This document shows positions 25,960 to 34,294 of a stretch of 64,000 bases of DNA, one piece after another (within the stretch, counting starts at the first letter, position 1; the number at the start of each line of letters is the position of its first letter). A model generated the notes under the pieces. The model did no database searches. It was not told the DNA's origin and saw nothing but the letters and a program-made list of their open reading frames with translations. Location: assembly GCA_002726335.1 (NCBI GenBank), contig PBSR01000157.1, positions 1-64,000 on the forward strand, in the 5' to 3' direction. Source of the DNA: Gemmatimonadaceae bacterium. Its GTDB lineage: Bacteria; Latescibacterota; UBA2968; UBA8231. Made by a program: the position numbers and the translations under genes.

Positions 25960-28900
25960 TTGAAGCGGCTCTACCTGCTGCAGGCCACGGCTGCCGCATT
26001 CCTTCTCCTGGGGCTGGTCATCTTCGCCGGCCGTCTGACGCAGCTTGCCGGTCCCGTGTTGTGGGTTGATGTGGCCGGTCGCCATCCGGCCACGCTGTCG
26101 ACGCAGTTGGTGCAGCAGCTGCGCCAGCTCGACGGGGGGCTGGACGCGACGCTGTTCGTCAGCCATCGCTCGCGTATGCCGTCGCACTTGCAGGATGTGG
26201 AAGAAACGACGCGAGCCCTGCTGGCAGCCATGGCTGACGAGGCGGGAGACGCCTTCTCGTACCGCGTCATCGATCCCGATCGGTCCGGTCTTGCGGGAGC
26301 CCGCTACGCCGCCGCCCGCCGCGTCAGTCCGATCCGCGTCCGCCGCATCGTCGACGACGCCGAGAGCCAGGCCGAGATCTGGTCGTCGCTGGTATTTGCC
26401 CGTCGCGGTCGCAGACGGCGGGATGACGTCCTCATCCAGGGGATCGAGAACGCCCATCTGCCCCATCTCGGATCGCTGGTGGCCGCGCACCTGAGGGCCG
26501 ACACCCCGCAGGCCTCCTTCGCCCTGTCAGCCCCGCCTGGATTTGAAGAGATGCCGCGCTACCTGAGTCAGCACGGTCCCGTCATCGAGGTCAACGTCGA
26601 TGCCACGGCCGCGATCCCACACGATGTGGACATCCTTTTCTGGCTCGAACCCGGCAACGTAACACCGCGACACCTCGCCGCCCTGCGCCGTTTCCTCGCC
26701 TCGGGTCGCACGGTGGTGGTGGCGGGGTCGCCTCACCGTGTCCGCTACAGGCGAACAGAAAGCGGTGAGGTCCGATTCCGCGCGGAGTCAACCGGGGGCG
26801 CCTGGGAGCGCCTGCTGGAGCCCTTCGGTCTGCGACCGCTGCCCGACCTGGTGATGGATCGGAATGCGGCGGCGGCGCCCGTTGTCGTCGACGGCGAGTG
26901 GCAGCAGGTGGAAGCCCCCTTTCATCTGCGCAACCTGCCCGCCTTCCGCGATTTCCGTCCCTTCCGCACGCCGGCGCGGGGCGGACTCAGCTTCATCGCC
27001 CCCGGTCCGCTGCAGATCGACCCCCAGCGGGTCAGCGCCGCCGGGTACGAAGCGCATGTGGCGGCCACGACGACGGAGCGGGCCTGGGTGCGTGACCTGC
27101 CGACAACCGACTTCGGTCTCGCCGACCTGGGGACGGACCTGATCGCTCCCAAGCAGAACCTGATGGTACTGCTCACGCCTCAGGACCCGTGGGCAGGGCA
27201 GCTGCTCGTACTGGCCGCCGCCAGTGCCTTCCGCAACGGCATCGTGTCTCAGGCCGGCTTTGGTCACGGCGTGTTTCTCGCCGATCTGGCGCGCTCCTTC
27301 GCCGACCCCGAACGGCTGGTGCGACAGCGCGTCGAGCGCCATGTGCCGCCGACGCTACCGGCCCTGTCGGACTCGGGGCGGATCGGCTGGCGCTTCCTCG
27401 TCGTCGCCTTCGTGCCGATCCTCTGGTTGTTGGCCGCCGCCAGGAGACTGGCCGGTGACTCCGGCCTGCGCTGGCGCCCATCGGCACGCACTCAGGACCG
27501 GCGGCTGTGGGCCAGCATCGGCATCCCCCTGGGTGGTCTGGTATTGTGGTTTGTCATACGGGGCCCCCTCGAAGGCATCCGCCTCGATGCCACGGCAGCA
27601 GGCCTGCACACAGCCGCCCCCGAGGTGCTCGACGAACTGGAGCAGACTGGGGGGCTTCAGGCTCAGCTCCTGTTGTCGCCGGCGTCGCAAGTGCCTGCCG
27701 ACGTTCGCGATGCCGCACGGCGGACAGCCGATCTGCTCGACGACGCCGGTGTCCCGCTCGAGGTCCAGCGTCTCGACGAAGACACAGCGGAGGCGCACAA
27801 CATCTCACCATTCGAGGTCGAGCGTGTGCGTCACGACACCTCGGTGACGACGCGGGTTTACAGCGCCCTGCGTCTGACGCGTGGCACGGCGGCCACCGTC
27901 ATCCCCAGAATCGACGGTCAGACGGGTCCGCATATCGACTTCCTGCTGGCGGCGGCGCTACGGCGCCTCGAGCGCGGCGCCAGGCCGGTGGTCACCGTCG
28001 TCTCCGACCTGCCGCGCCTGTCGCCGGCCGAAGCCCTTGAGGACTACCAGAAGAAGGGGCTGAGCGCGCCTCAAGGCGTCGATGTCTACAGCCGCGCCAA
28101 GGGGTTGCTCGGCGACTACGGGTACGACGTGCGCCACGTGTCGCCCCGCGATCCGGTCCTGCCCGCTGGCTCCGATGCCGTGCTCTGGTTTCAGCCACGG
28201 CGGAACTCCACGCCCGTCCTCACGCAGCTTAGCCAGCACCTGGGCGACGGCGGCCGCGCCATCATCGCCTTGCAGCACTTCAACATTCAGCAGCGCCAGT
28301 ACCGGGGCACGGGATTCGAGACCGTACACTGGCCACAGCCGCAGTTCCAGGACTTCGATCGCTACTTGCGGCTCGTCGGCGTCGAGCAGGTGCGGGAGGT
28401 CCTGTTCGACCGCACGCGCCATCACATGGAGCTCAACACCCAGGTGAATCGTACGGCCGTTCGGGAGTATGATGCCCAGCGCGTCGCCCTGCCTTTCCTG
28501 ATCCGCGCCGTGGGCGCCAACTTCGCGGCCAACTCACCGGTCACGTCCGGCCTGGGCGACCTGCTGTTCGTCTGGGGCAACCGCTTCCGCTTCGATCAGA
28601 CGGCCATGCAGAGCGCTGGCGTGACCGCTCAGGTGCTGGTGACGACCACGGCCAACGCCTGGGCCTACGACTGGAGCGGCGGCTGGCTGCCGGAACAGGT
28701 GTTCGACGAGGACGCCAACCCGCACCTGGACGGACCCCAGGCTCTGGCCGTCGCCCTGGAGGCACGTTTCCCCGTCGTCGAAGCCGTGCGCACCGAGGAA
28801 GCGGGTACCGAGCTGGTGCCGCAGGATGGATCCGGAGATCGCGGCTGGCTGCTGCTGATCGGCTCGTCCGAGATGTTCAAGGATGGTCAGCTGTTCAGTG

Positions 28901-29130
28901 ACGGCTTCGCGCATGAGCAGTTGCTGCTCAACGCCGTGGCCCGCGCCGTGTACGGGCCGCAGCTGGCGGCGCTGCAGGCACGGCACAGCCAGGCGCCCCG
29001 GGGTTTTGCCGTAGTCGACTCGACGACACGATCCACCTGGCGAGCCGCCGTCATCGGCGGCGGTCCCTTTCTTCTCGGTCTCTTCGCCACCTGGAGACTT
29101 CGTCGACAGCGGCGGCGGGGGATGGCATGA
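25960..29130 (+). CDS. Double-length GldG-like ABC transporter auxiliary protein
   Basis: 1056 aa from TTG 25960. A GldG/ABC_transp_aux protein is normally ~450-600 residues. Here two copies appear fused. Copy 1: TM helix ~5-27, extracytoplasmic domain to ~475, TM ~477-497. Copy 2: TM ~515-535, a second extracytoplasmic domain (VLDELEQTGGLQAQLLLSP, repeating the role of LVQQLRQLDGGLDATLFVS in copy 1) and a final TM ~1027-1047 with a basic tail. These domains have a ThuA/GATase-like fold and assist the permease. No ATG fits the start. It is followed by an ATGA-coupled DUF4340 gene. Confidence 0.83.
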   Translation: MKRLYLLQATAAAFLLLGLVIFAGRLTQLAGPVLWVDVAGRHPATLSTQLVQQLRQLDGGLDATLFVSHRSRMPSHLQDVEETTRALLAAMADEAGDAFSYRVIDPDRSGLAGARYAAARRVSPIRVRRIVDDAESQAEIWSSLVFARRGRRRRDDVLIQGIENAHLPHLGSLVAAHLRADTPQASFALSAPPGFEEMPRYLSQHGPVIEVNVDATAAIPHDVDILFWLEPGNVTPRHLAALRRFLASGRTVVVAGSPHRVRYRRTESGEVRFRAESTGGAWERLLEPFGLRPLPDLVMDRNAAAAPVVVDGEWQQVEAPFHLRNLPAFRDFRPFRTPARGGLSFIAPGPLQIDPQRVSAAGYEAHVAATTTERAWVRDLPTTDFGLADLGTDLIAPKQNLMVLLTPQDPWAGQLLVLAAASAFRNGIVSQAGFGHGVFLADLARSFADPERLVRQRVERHVPPTLPALSDSGRIGWRFLVVAFVPILWLLAAARRLAGDSGLRWRPSARTQDRRLWASIGIPLGGLVLWFVIRGPLEGIRLDATAAGLHTAAPEVLDELEQTGGLQAQLLLSPASQVPADVRDAARRTADLLDDAGVPLEVQRLDEDTAEAHNISPFEVERVRHDTSVTTRVYSALRLTRGTAATVIPRIDGQTGPHIDFLLAAALRRLERGARPVVTVVSDLPRLSPAEALEDYQKKGLSAPQGVDVYSRAKGLLGDYGYDVRHVSPRDPVLPAGSDAVLWFQPRRNSTPVLTQLSQHLGDGGRAIIALQHFNIQQRQYRGTGFETVHWPQPQFQDFDRYLRLVGVEQVREVLFDRTRHHMELNTQVNRTAVREYDAQRVALPFLIRAVGANFAANSPVTSGLGDLLFVWGNRFRFDQTAMQSAGVTAQVLVTTTANAWAYDWSGGWLPEQVFDEDANPHLDGPQALAVALEARFPVVEAVRTEEAGTELVPQDGSGDRGWLLLIGSSEMFKDGQLFSDGFAHEQLLLNAVARAVYGPQLAALQARHSQAPRGFAVVDSTTRSTWRAAVIGGGPFLLGLFATWRLRRQRRRGMA

Positions 29131-30191
29131 GCCGCTGGCTCGGAGTGTTGCTGTTGGCCCTCGTGCTGCTCGGCGGTGCGGATACGTGGCTGCGATCCCA
29201 CCGTGCCACACGCCGGATCGGCGATGGCCGCCTGCGGGCGCTCGTCGACTCGGAGCGGCAGGTCGAGACTGACCGAGTACGTGCCGTGCACCTGCGGGTG
29301 CCGGGTAACAAGGGTGAGTGGCACTACGAACGTCGGGGCGACACCTGGCGCTTCCCGGCCTACTTCAATGCCTACATACACGGTGACCGCATGAACTCTT
29401 TCCTCGACGTGATCCTCGGCGCCTCGGGGACGCGCGCCACCGATGGGGCCGACGACCACGACGAACTGGGAGTCGCCGACCACCAGGGGCTGCACGTCAT
29501 GCTGCATGGTGGGGGCAGCGGTGCGGTGGGTGGTGAGGCGCTGGCCGATATCCGTCTTGGCCGCGGCATTCCTGGCCCCGTGGGTGAGGAGAGTTATGCC
29601 CGCCTCGCCGGAGACGATCTCGTGCTGCACCTGCACGCCAATCCGATCCGTCTGCTGGGGGGCGCCATGCCGCCCCTGCTGGATCCTCATCTTCTGCCCC
29701 GGGACGTCAAGCGACGCACCATCACCCGGGCCCGCGTGACTTCAGGTGAAGGATCCTACCTTCTGCGACGGGTGCTGGCGCCGATGCCCGAAGATGCTCC
29801 TCCCATCCCGCTCGACGAGCGCGACCGCTACAGCTGGGTACTGGAGCGCGAGTCCCGAATCGACACCTGCGATGACACCAGCATCTACGCCTGGATGTCC
29901 TGGGTACGGAGTGTGCGCTTCGAGCGCCTCGTCGATCCGCGCGACGACGGCTACGGCCTCGGCACAGCCGGCGAGCTGGAGTTGACCGATGAGGAGGACA
30001 CTCACGATCGCCTGCGCCTCGGCCGCAACGCTGGTGATCAGGCCGATGCCGGCGCGGGCCTGTATGTCGGCAACGAGGTGGCCGACCTGGTCACCGTGAT
30101 GCCGGCAGGGCGGGCTCAGTGGCTGTTGCCGCCGGCGCGTCTTCTCCTGGAACCCCTTCCCGACCCTTCGCCCTTCGAGAGTATTCCATGA
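29127..30191 (+). CDS. DUF4340 domain protein
   Basis: A 354-aa protein with one N-terminal membrane anchor (LGVLLLALVLLGGADTWL) and an extracytoplasmic beta-rich body, including the GEWHYERRGDTWRFPAYFNA segment typical of DUF4340 proteins, which regularly follow GldG-like genes. It is probably an accessory of the same ABC complex at the outer face of the inner membrane. It starts within the GldG stop (ATGA), and its own stop overlaps the next ATG. Confidence 0.8.
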   Translation: MSRWLGVLLLALVLLGGADTWLRSHRATRRIGDGRLRALVDSERQVETDRVRAVHLRVPGNKGEWHYERRGDTWRFPAYFNAYIHGDRMNSFLDVILGASGTRATDGADDHDELGVADHQGLHVMLHGGGSGAVGGEALADIRLGRGIPGPVGEESYARLAGDDLVLHLHANPIRLLGGAMPPLLDPHLLPRDVKRRTITRARVTSGEGSYLLRRVLAPMPEDAPPIPLDERDRYSWVLERESRIDTCDDTSIYAWMSWVRSVRFERLVDPRDDGYGLGTAGELELTDEEDTHDRLRLGRNAGDQADAGAGLYVGNEVADLVTVMPAGRAQWLLPPARLLLEPLPDPSPFESIP

Positions 30192-31036
30192 TCGTTGATG
30201 TGCACACCCACGCCTGGCAGTACCCAGATCACTTCACCGATGACTTCCGTGAGCAGGCACGGTACGCCAAGGGCGGTGGTGACCTCGACCTGACGGTAAC
30301 ACTCGACGCCTACAACGCCTCGGGTGGCTCCAGGGCGGACCGAGTCGTCGTCTTCGGCGGCAAGGCGCAGCTGTCAGGATTGTGGGTGGATGATGACTAC
30401 GTCGCCGACTATGTGGCGCAGGACCCCGACCGGTTGATCGGTTTCCTCTCCGTCGATCCCACCCAGGAGGACTGGGGGGATGAGATGGAGCGTGGCCACC
30501 AGGAGCTCGGTATGAAGGGCATCAAGCTGCTGTCCATGTACGCCGGCTTCTACCCGCACGACGAGCGCCTCGATCTGCTCTGGCACTACGCCACCGAGCA
30601 CGATCTGCCCGTGCTCCTGCACACCGGCACCACCTTCGTCGCCCAGGCTCCCATCGACTGCACGATGCCCCGCCACCTCGACGTCGTGGCCACACGCTAC
30701 CCCGACGTGCGCATCGTCATGGCTCACATCGGCCATCCCTTCGAGGGCGAAGCGGTCGTTGTAGCCCGCAAACATCGCAACGTCTACACCGACCTGTCGG
30801 CGTTACACTACCGGCCCTTCCAGTTCTACCACAGCCTCATGCTGGTGCAGGAGTATGGCATCTGGCCGAAAGTGCTGTTCGGTACCGACTACCCCTTCAC
30901 GACGATCGATGCTTCCATCGAAGGGTTATCCGGCCTCAACAAGATGCTGGACGGCACCTCGCTGCCGCGTCTGGATGAGAAGCAGATCCGGGCCTGCATC
31001 GAGCGTGATTCTCTGGACCTGCTGGGACTTGGCTGA
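30188..31036 (+). CDS. Amidohydrolase family 2 protein (TIM-barrel metal hydrolase)
   Basis: A 282-aa protein with the metal-binding H-x-H at the N-terminus (VDVHTHAW), histidines in LLHTGTT and MAHIGHPF, and the aspartate in FGTDYPF. This fits the ACMSD/4-oxalomesaconate hydratase-like amidohydrolase_2 family. It would hydrolyse or decarboxylate a small metabolite. Coupling to the ABC cluster by ATGA overlap is clear but a shared function is not. Confidence 0.85.
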   Translation: MIVDVHTHAWQYPDHFTDDFREQARYAKGGGDLDLTVTLDAYNASGGSRADRVVVFGGKAQLSGLWVDDDYVADYVAQDPDRLIGFLSVDPTQEDWGDEMERGHQELGMKGIKLLSMYAGFYPHDERLDLLWHYATEHDLPVLLHTGTTFVAQAPIDCTMPRHLDVVATRYPDVRIVMAHIGHPFEGEAVVVARKHRNVYTDLSALHYRPFQFYHSLMLVQEYGIWPKVLFGTDYPFTTIDASIEGLSGLNKMLDGTSLPRLDEKQIRACIERDSLDLLGLG

Positions 31037-31041
31037 GCAGT

Positions 31042-31536
31042 GTGACTTTCGGCTATGGCGTTGCACTGCTCCTGATCGCTGCCGGCGTACTGATACTCAG
31101 CCTCTTCGCTGTGAGAACCTTTGACCGGGCCCCCGTGCAGCACGACAACCGGCTATGGTGGATGTCGTGGCAGCGCACGGCTCTGCTCCTGATGTTCTGC
31201 CTCTTCTGGGGTGCCATCGGCTCCTATAGCGGCGATAACATTCGTGGGATGACGCCGGTATTCCTTCTGCTGTATATCCTGTTGCCTGTGGTCTACAGCG
31301 AAATCGGAATACGGGTCCGCCGTTTTCGGGTGGAGTTGCTGCTGGCCTGGTCCGTTTGGGTGGCCGGGACCGTGGGTCTGGGAACAGATGTCCGGGAAGC
31401 GACTCAGCTGGCGCTTATGGGCTGGGTGCCGTGTGTAACCTTCGGCGCCGTGATCACGAAGCTCGGCGTCCGCAGGGCCTGGCGATATCGAGACATCTGG
31501 CAAGCACAGACAAATGAGGCTGCAGCCCAGTCCTAG
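31042..31536 (+). CDS. Small four-helix membrane protein, unknown function
   Basis: 164 aa from GTG 31042, with hydrophobic helices near residues 5-24, 46-62, 70-90 and 100-150. The second helix has many aromatic residues (MFCLFWGAIGSY). No family recognised. It lies 5 nt after the amidohydrolase gene and is the last gene of the cluster. Its TAG shares the tetranucleotide CTAG with the stop of the convergent enolase-superfamily gene. Confidence 0.65.
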   Translation: MTFGYGVALLLIAAGVLILSLFAVRTFDRAPVQHDNRLWWMSWQRTALLLMFCLFWGAIGSYSGDNIRGMTPVFLLLYILLPVVYSEIGIRVRRFRVELLLAWSVWVAGTVGLGTDVREATQLALMGWVPCVTFGAVITKLGVRRAWRYRDIWQAQTNEAAAQS

Positions 31537-32648
31537 TGCGCCACGGACCCGTCGTTGTGGAAGAAGCCTCCCATGGGCCTCTCCTTGAAGGGCAACCGGG
31601 CACAGGCCTCCTCGTCGATCTCCACCCCGATGCCCGGACGGTCCGGAATCTCCCGGAAGCCGTCGACTGTAACGAAGGGCTGGTCGACGAGTGAGAGCTG
31701 CTCGTCCGTGTGGGCGTTGACTTCCGTCACGTAGTAGTTGGGGATCGCCGCCGCCAGGTGGGCGAAGGCGGCATTGTTGACGGGGCTGCCCATCAGGTGC
31801 GGGAACAACTGCACCATGGCCGGCTCGGCGATGGCGGCCACCTTCTTTATCTGCGTGAAGCCGCCCGTCAGTGACAGATCGGGACGGATGAACGCTGCGA
31901 TCTGACTGTCGATCAATTCCTTGAACTGCTTCACCAGGAAGTTGCGCTCCCCCAGGGCCATGGGAATGTCGATGTGCCGGGCGATGTAACGGTGTGCTTC
32001 ATCGCTCTCCGGGGCCAGCGGATCCTCGTAGTACTTGAGCCGGTAGGGTTCGAGGGCTCGGGCCAGTGTGATCGCCTCATCGGGCTGTAGGTTGCGATGG
32101 ATCTCCACCCCGAGGTCGATACCGTAGCCGATGGCCTCGCGGATCGCGGCGATCATGTCGACCGCCTCGGTGACAACCTGAGAGCTGACCCGACTCTCGA
32201 AATCGGCAAAGAAGGGGCTTGTCCGCAGCGACGTGAAACCGTCGGCCACACACTGACGGGCCGATTCGACGCGGGCCTCGATGGTGGCGCCTCCGATGTT
32301 GTTGAAGACACGAACCTTGTCGCGGCACTTGCCGCCGAGTAGCTGATAGACAGGCAGGTCGACGGACTTGCCGAGGATGTCCCACAACGCGATGTCGATG
32401 GCACTGACGGCCGAGCTGATGGTGGCACCCATGAAGTGAAAGCTGCGCGTCACCGTCTGGTAGTGATGCTCGATCTGTCGCGGGTCCCTGCCGATGTAGT
32501 AGGCGCTGAGTTCGCGGATCATCTCGGCTGCGGATCGATGGTGCGCCCAGAGGCCGGATTCACCGTTGCCGATGATGCCCGCATCGGTGTACACGCGGAC
32601 CAGGAGATAGTGATCGGTGAGGATGGGCTTGATGTCGGTGATCTTCAT
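31533..32648 (-). CDS. Enolase-superfamily sugar-acid dehydratase (RspA/mannonate dehydratase-like)
   Basis: A 371-aa enzyme. Metal ligands are E182 (GVEIHRN), E208 (YYEDP) and E234 (ALGERN), with acid-base H184 and H284 (LFPHLMGSPV). The usual KxK lysine is replaced by LRTSPF (near 142), as in the mannonate-dehydratase/galactonate-dehydratase side of the superfamily, which uses a histidine. It is likely a dehydratase of a hexonate. Its ATG overlaps the stop of the VapC-like gene (ATGA), an unusual coupling of a metabolic gene to a toxin-antitoxin pair. Confidence 0.87.
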   Translation of the reverse strand: MKITDIKPILTDHYLLVRVYTDAGIIGNGESGLWAHHRSAAEMIRELSAYYIGRDPRQIEHHYQTVTRSFHFMGATISSAVSAIDIALWDILGKSVDLPVYQLLGGKCRDKVRVFNNIGGATIEARVESARQCVADGFTSLRTSPFFADFESRVSSQVVTEAVDMIAAIREAIGYGIDLGVEIHRNLQPDEAITLARALEPYRLKYYEDPLAPESDEAHRYIARHIDIPMALGERNFLVKQFKELIDSQIAAFIRPDLSLTGGFTQIKKVAAIAEPAMVQLFPHLMGSPVNNAAFAHLAAAIPNYYVTEVNAHTDEQLSLVDQPFVTVDGFREIPDRPGIGVEIDEEACARLPFKERPMGGFFHNDGSVAH

Positions 32649-33031
32649 GGGGGGCTCCGGCGGATCAGAGTGCCGATCACTTCAAGATGGGCATCCGCGT
32701 GCTCGAGAGCGACACCATGGCGACAGGCACAGCCGGCGATGATCAGGTCAGTTGCCGGCACGGTGTGACCCTGGGCCCTGGCTTTGCGGGCCAGATCGCA
32801 GGATGTGGACCATACGGCGTCATCGACCGCAAGGCTTGGAAGGTTGGCCGCAAGCTCTTCCATGACATGTCGCTCCCGTTCACCCCGCGCTCCGTTCCAC
32901 AGTTCCAGCTGGACGAGTGCACACCAAGCTGCTTCTCCGGATTCCAGCAGAATCTTCACGCGGGCCGATACCACAGGGTCGCCGTCGGGGCGAAGGCTGT
33001 GGATCCAAGCTGATGTGTCGATGAGCGTCAC
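32645..33031 (-). CDS. PIN-domain ribonuclease toxin (VapC-like)
   Basis: A 128-aa PIN protein from GTG 33031 with the acidic quartet D5 (LIDTSAW), E43 (VQLELW), D95 (PATDLIIA) and D113 (HADAHL). VapC toxins cleave tRNA or rRNA and are neutralised by the cognate antitoxin, here the gene 7 nt upstream. Its stop overlaps the start of the sugar-acid dehydratase. Confidence 0.88.
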   Translation of the reverse strand: MTLIDTSAWIHSLRPDGDPVVSARVKILLESGEAAWCALVQLELWNGARGERERHVMEELAANLPSLAVDDAVWSTSCDLARKARAQGHTVPATDLIIAGCACRHGVALEHADAHLEVIGTLIRRSPP

Positions 33032-33038
33032 GTGATGA

Positions 33039-33242
33039 TCAGTCAGTCGATCGCAGGCGCTCGAGTTCGGCCGGCGTCATCAGGTCTTCACAGGTGCCCA
33101 GATGCCTGACCAGAGATGCCATCTTCTGCCGATGATTGTAGTCCTTCACAGCCGTGACGATAGCCTCTCGTTTGGTCCTGGCTCCCGTGTGCTCCAGAGC
33201 TTCCTGAAGGACGTCGTCAGGAATATTAATTGTGGTTTTCAT
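33039..33242 (-). CDS. VapB-like antitoxin (ribbon-helix-helix)
   Basis: A 67-aa protein opening MKTTINIPDDVLQEALEHTG, the ribbon and first helix of VapB antitoxins, then TKREAIVTAVKDYNHRQK. The C-terminal MTPAELERLR segment should bind the toxin. It should repress its own promoter. The start ATG lies exactly where the predicted transcription start falls (see promoter at 33249-33277), so translation is probably leaderless. Confidence 0.87.
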   Translation of the reverse strand: MKTTINIPDDVLQEALEHTGARTKREAIVTAVKDYNHRQKMASLVRHLGTCEDLMTPAELERLRSTD

Positions 33243-33248
33243 GCTTCC

Positions 33249-33277
33249 AATATCCTCTCATTAAGAATATCAGTCAA
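33249..33277 (-). promoter_or_regulatory. Promoter of the vapBC-like operon, leaderless
   Basis: On the minus strand: TTGACT (33277-33272), a 17-nt spacer, GATATT (33254-33249), then six bases (GGAAGC) to ATG 33242. With the usual -7 end of the -10 box, +1 is the A of the start codon. GATATT also occurs at the start of the spacer, giving two direct copies 17 bp apart that may be antitoxin half-sites. Confidence 0.7.
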
Positions 33278-33289
33278 GCGAGATCCCCT

Positions 33290-33318
33290 TTGACTCTTGG
33301 TGACTCTTGGAGTAACTT
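33290..33318 (+). promoter_or_regulatory. Promoter of the phd-like/PIN operon, leaderless, over a 10-bp tandem repeat
   Basis: TTGACT (33290-33295), a 17-nt spacer, TAACTT (33313-33318), then six bases to ATG 33325. TGACTCTTGG is tandemly repeated at 33291-33300 and 33301-33310, so the repeat covers the -35 box and spacer and may serve as a repressor site. The geometry matches the divergent vapB-like promoter. Confidence 0.55.
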
Positions 33319-33324
33319 CGTGGC

Positions 33325-33561
33325 ATGGAGACGATCACCCTCAAGGAACTCCACCAGCACACTGGACGGTATGCCCGGGCCGCAAGCGAGCAGTCTTACC
33401 TCATCACGGACCGCGGCCACCCGGTGGCACTGCTTACCGCGCCGGTAACAGCCCACATGGAAAGGGACTTGCCGAGGCAGTTCAGTCTGGATTCGGTAGT
33501 CGTCCCCAAACACCAGACGGACAGCGCGGCATCGGTCAGCGCCGTTCGGGATGAACGGTGA
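33325..33561 (+). CDS. Phd/YefM-type antitoxin
   Basis: A 78-aa protein with the Phd/YefM N-terminal fold: TITLKELHQHTGRYARAA followed by SYLITDRGHPVALLTAP. The C-terminus (residues 45-78) is the expected flexible toxin-binding region. The gene overlaps the downstream PIN toxin by GTGA. Promoter evidence suggests leaderless translation and likely autoregulation via the tandem repeat upstream. Confidence 0.87.
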   Translation: METITLKELHQHTGRYARAASEQSYLITDRGHPVALLTAPVTAHMERDLPRQFSLDSVVVPKHQTDSAASVSAVRDER

Positions 33562-33995
33562 GGTACTTCGACACCGCGTATATCATCAAGCTCTACCTCC
33601 TGGAAGACGGCTCCGAGGCCGTGATGCAGGCTGCCAACGAATCCGGCGGCCTGGCGTCATCCTCGTTGGCCTTCAGCGAGCTGCACGGGGCGCTTCACCG
33701 CAACCTTCGCGATCGTCACCTTGGCCGAATTGAATTCGCCACGGTTCTCGATCGCTTCGATACGGATGTCGAAGAGGAGATGTGGCGCTGGTTGCCGATC
33801 TCCATGTCGATTCACCGGCGTGTCGCCAGCGTCTACCGGGAGTTGCCCTCGTCGGTGTTCCTGCGCTCCGCGGATGCGATCCACCTGGCCACAGCTGCGG
33901 AGCACGGTTTTGGTCACATCTACTCCAGCGATCGCCATCTACTGACCGCCGCGCCTCATTTCGGGCTCGCAGGCGTCAACCTCATCGACGGGTGA
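33558..33995 (+). CDS. PIN-domain ribonuclease toxin
   Basis: A 145-aa PIN protein from GTG 33558, with D5 (MRYFDTAYIIKLY), E41 (FSELHGAL), D106 (RSADAIHLATA) and D124 (YSSDRHL). It forms a module with the Phd-like antitoxin. PIN toxins paired with Phd-type rather than VapB-type antitoxins are common. It is back-to-back with the vapBC-like pair. Confidence 0.88.
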   Translation: MRYFDTAYIIKLYLLEDGSEAVMQAANESGGLASSSLAFSELHGALHRNLRDRHLGRIEFATVLDRFDTDVEEEMWRWLPISMSIHRRVASVYRELPSSVFLRSADAIHLATAAEHGFGHIYSSDRHLLTAAPHFGLAGVNLIDG

Positions 33996-34003
33996 CGGCG
34001 AAC

Positions 34004-34247
34004 TCAGTCGTCGGTGAACTCGATGATGTCGGCGCGGATCGCCAGGGTCACGTCGCTATATAGGAGGAAATTGCGGCTGTCCCCATCGTAGCGAATGTTG
34101 GCCAGAGCCAGGCTTCTGCCGGCCACGGGACGGTTCGGCCAGCTCCACCGCCGTCAGGTTGCCGGCAGCAAAGAAGCCCGCCTGAGCACAGCCGGTCAGG
34201 GTGACAGCGGCTGCCACCGCAAGGGCGGCGATTGTCTTTTGGTACAT
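34004..34247 (-). pseudogene. Frameshifted small lipoprotein gene
   Basis: ATG 34247 has GAGGAGAG 8 nt upstream and encodes a lipoprotein signal (AALAVAAAVTLTGC, lipobox LTGC) followed by FFAAGNLTAVELAEP. In this frame the protein then turns into low-quality sequence and stops at 34056. From about 34130 a second frame gives a plausible continuation (RSLALANIRYDGDSRNFLLY, then TLAIRADIIEFTDD) ending at TGA 34004. The reading frames differ by one base, so a single-base insertion or a two-base loss explains it. It would be a periplasmic or outer-membrane lipoprotein of unknown function. Confidence 0.55.
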
Positions 34248-34264
34248 GTAAATCTCTCCTCGAC

Positions 34265-34287
34265 AGCACCGGCGGGATGCCGGTGCT
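34265..34287. other. Hairpin between the FG-GAP-like gene and the lipoprotein gene
   Basis: A perfect 9-bp stem, AGCACCGGC (34265-34273) with GCCGGTGCT (34279-34287), and a 5-nt loop. On the minus strand it lies after the FG-GAP-like stop and just before the lipoprotein ribosome binding site. There is no T-run, so it may be an mRNA-stabilising or attenuating hairpin rather than a classical terminator. Confidence 0.5.
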
Positions 34288-34294
34288 CCTGTGA

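Noticed and set aside
24472..30191. Calling the ABC cluster a gliding-motility system
   Set aside because: GldA/F/G-like genes are widespread in non-gliding bacteria, and no other gld or spr gene is present.
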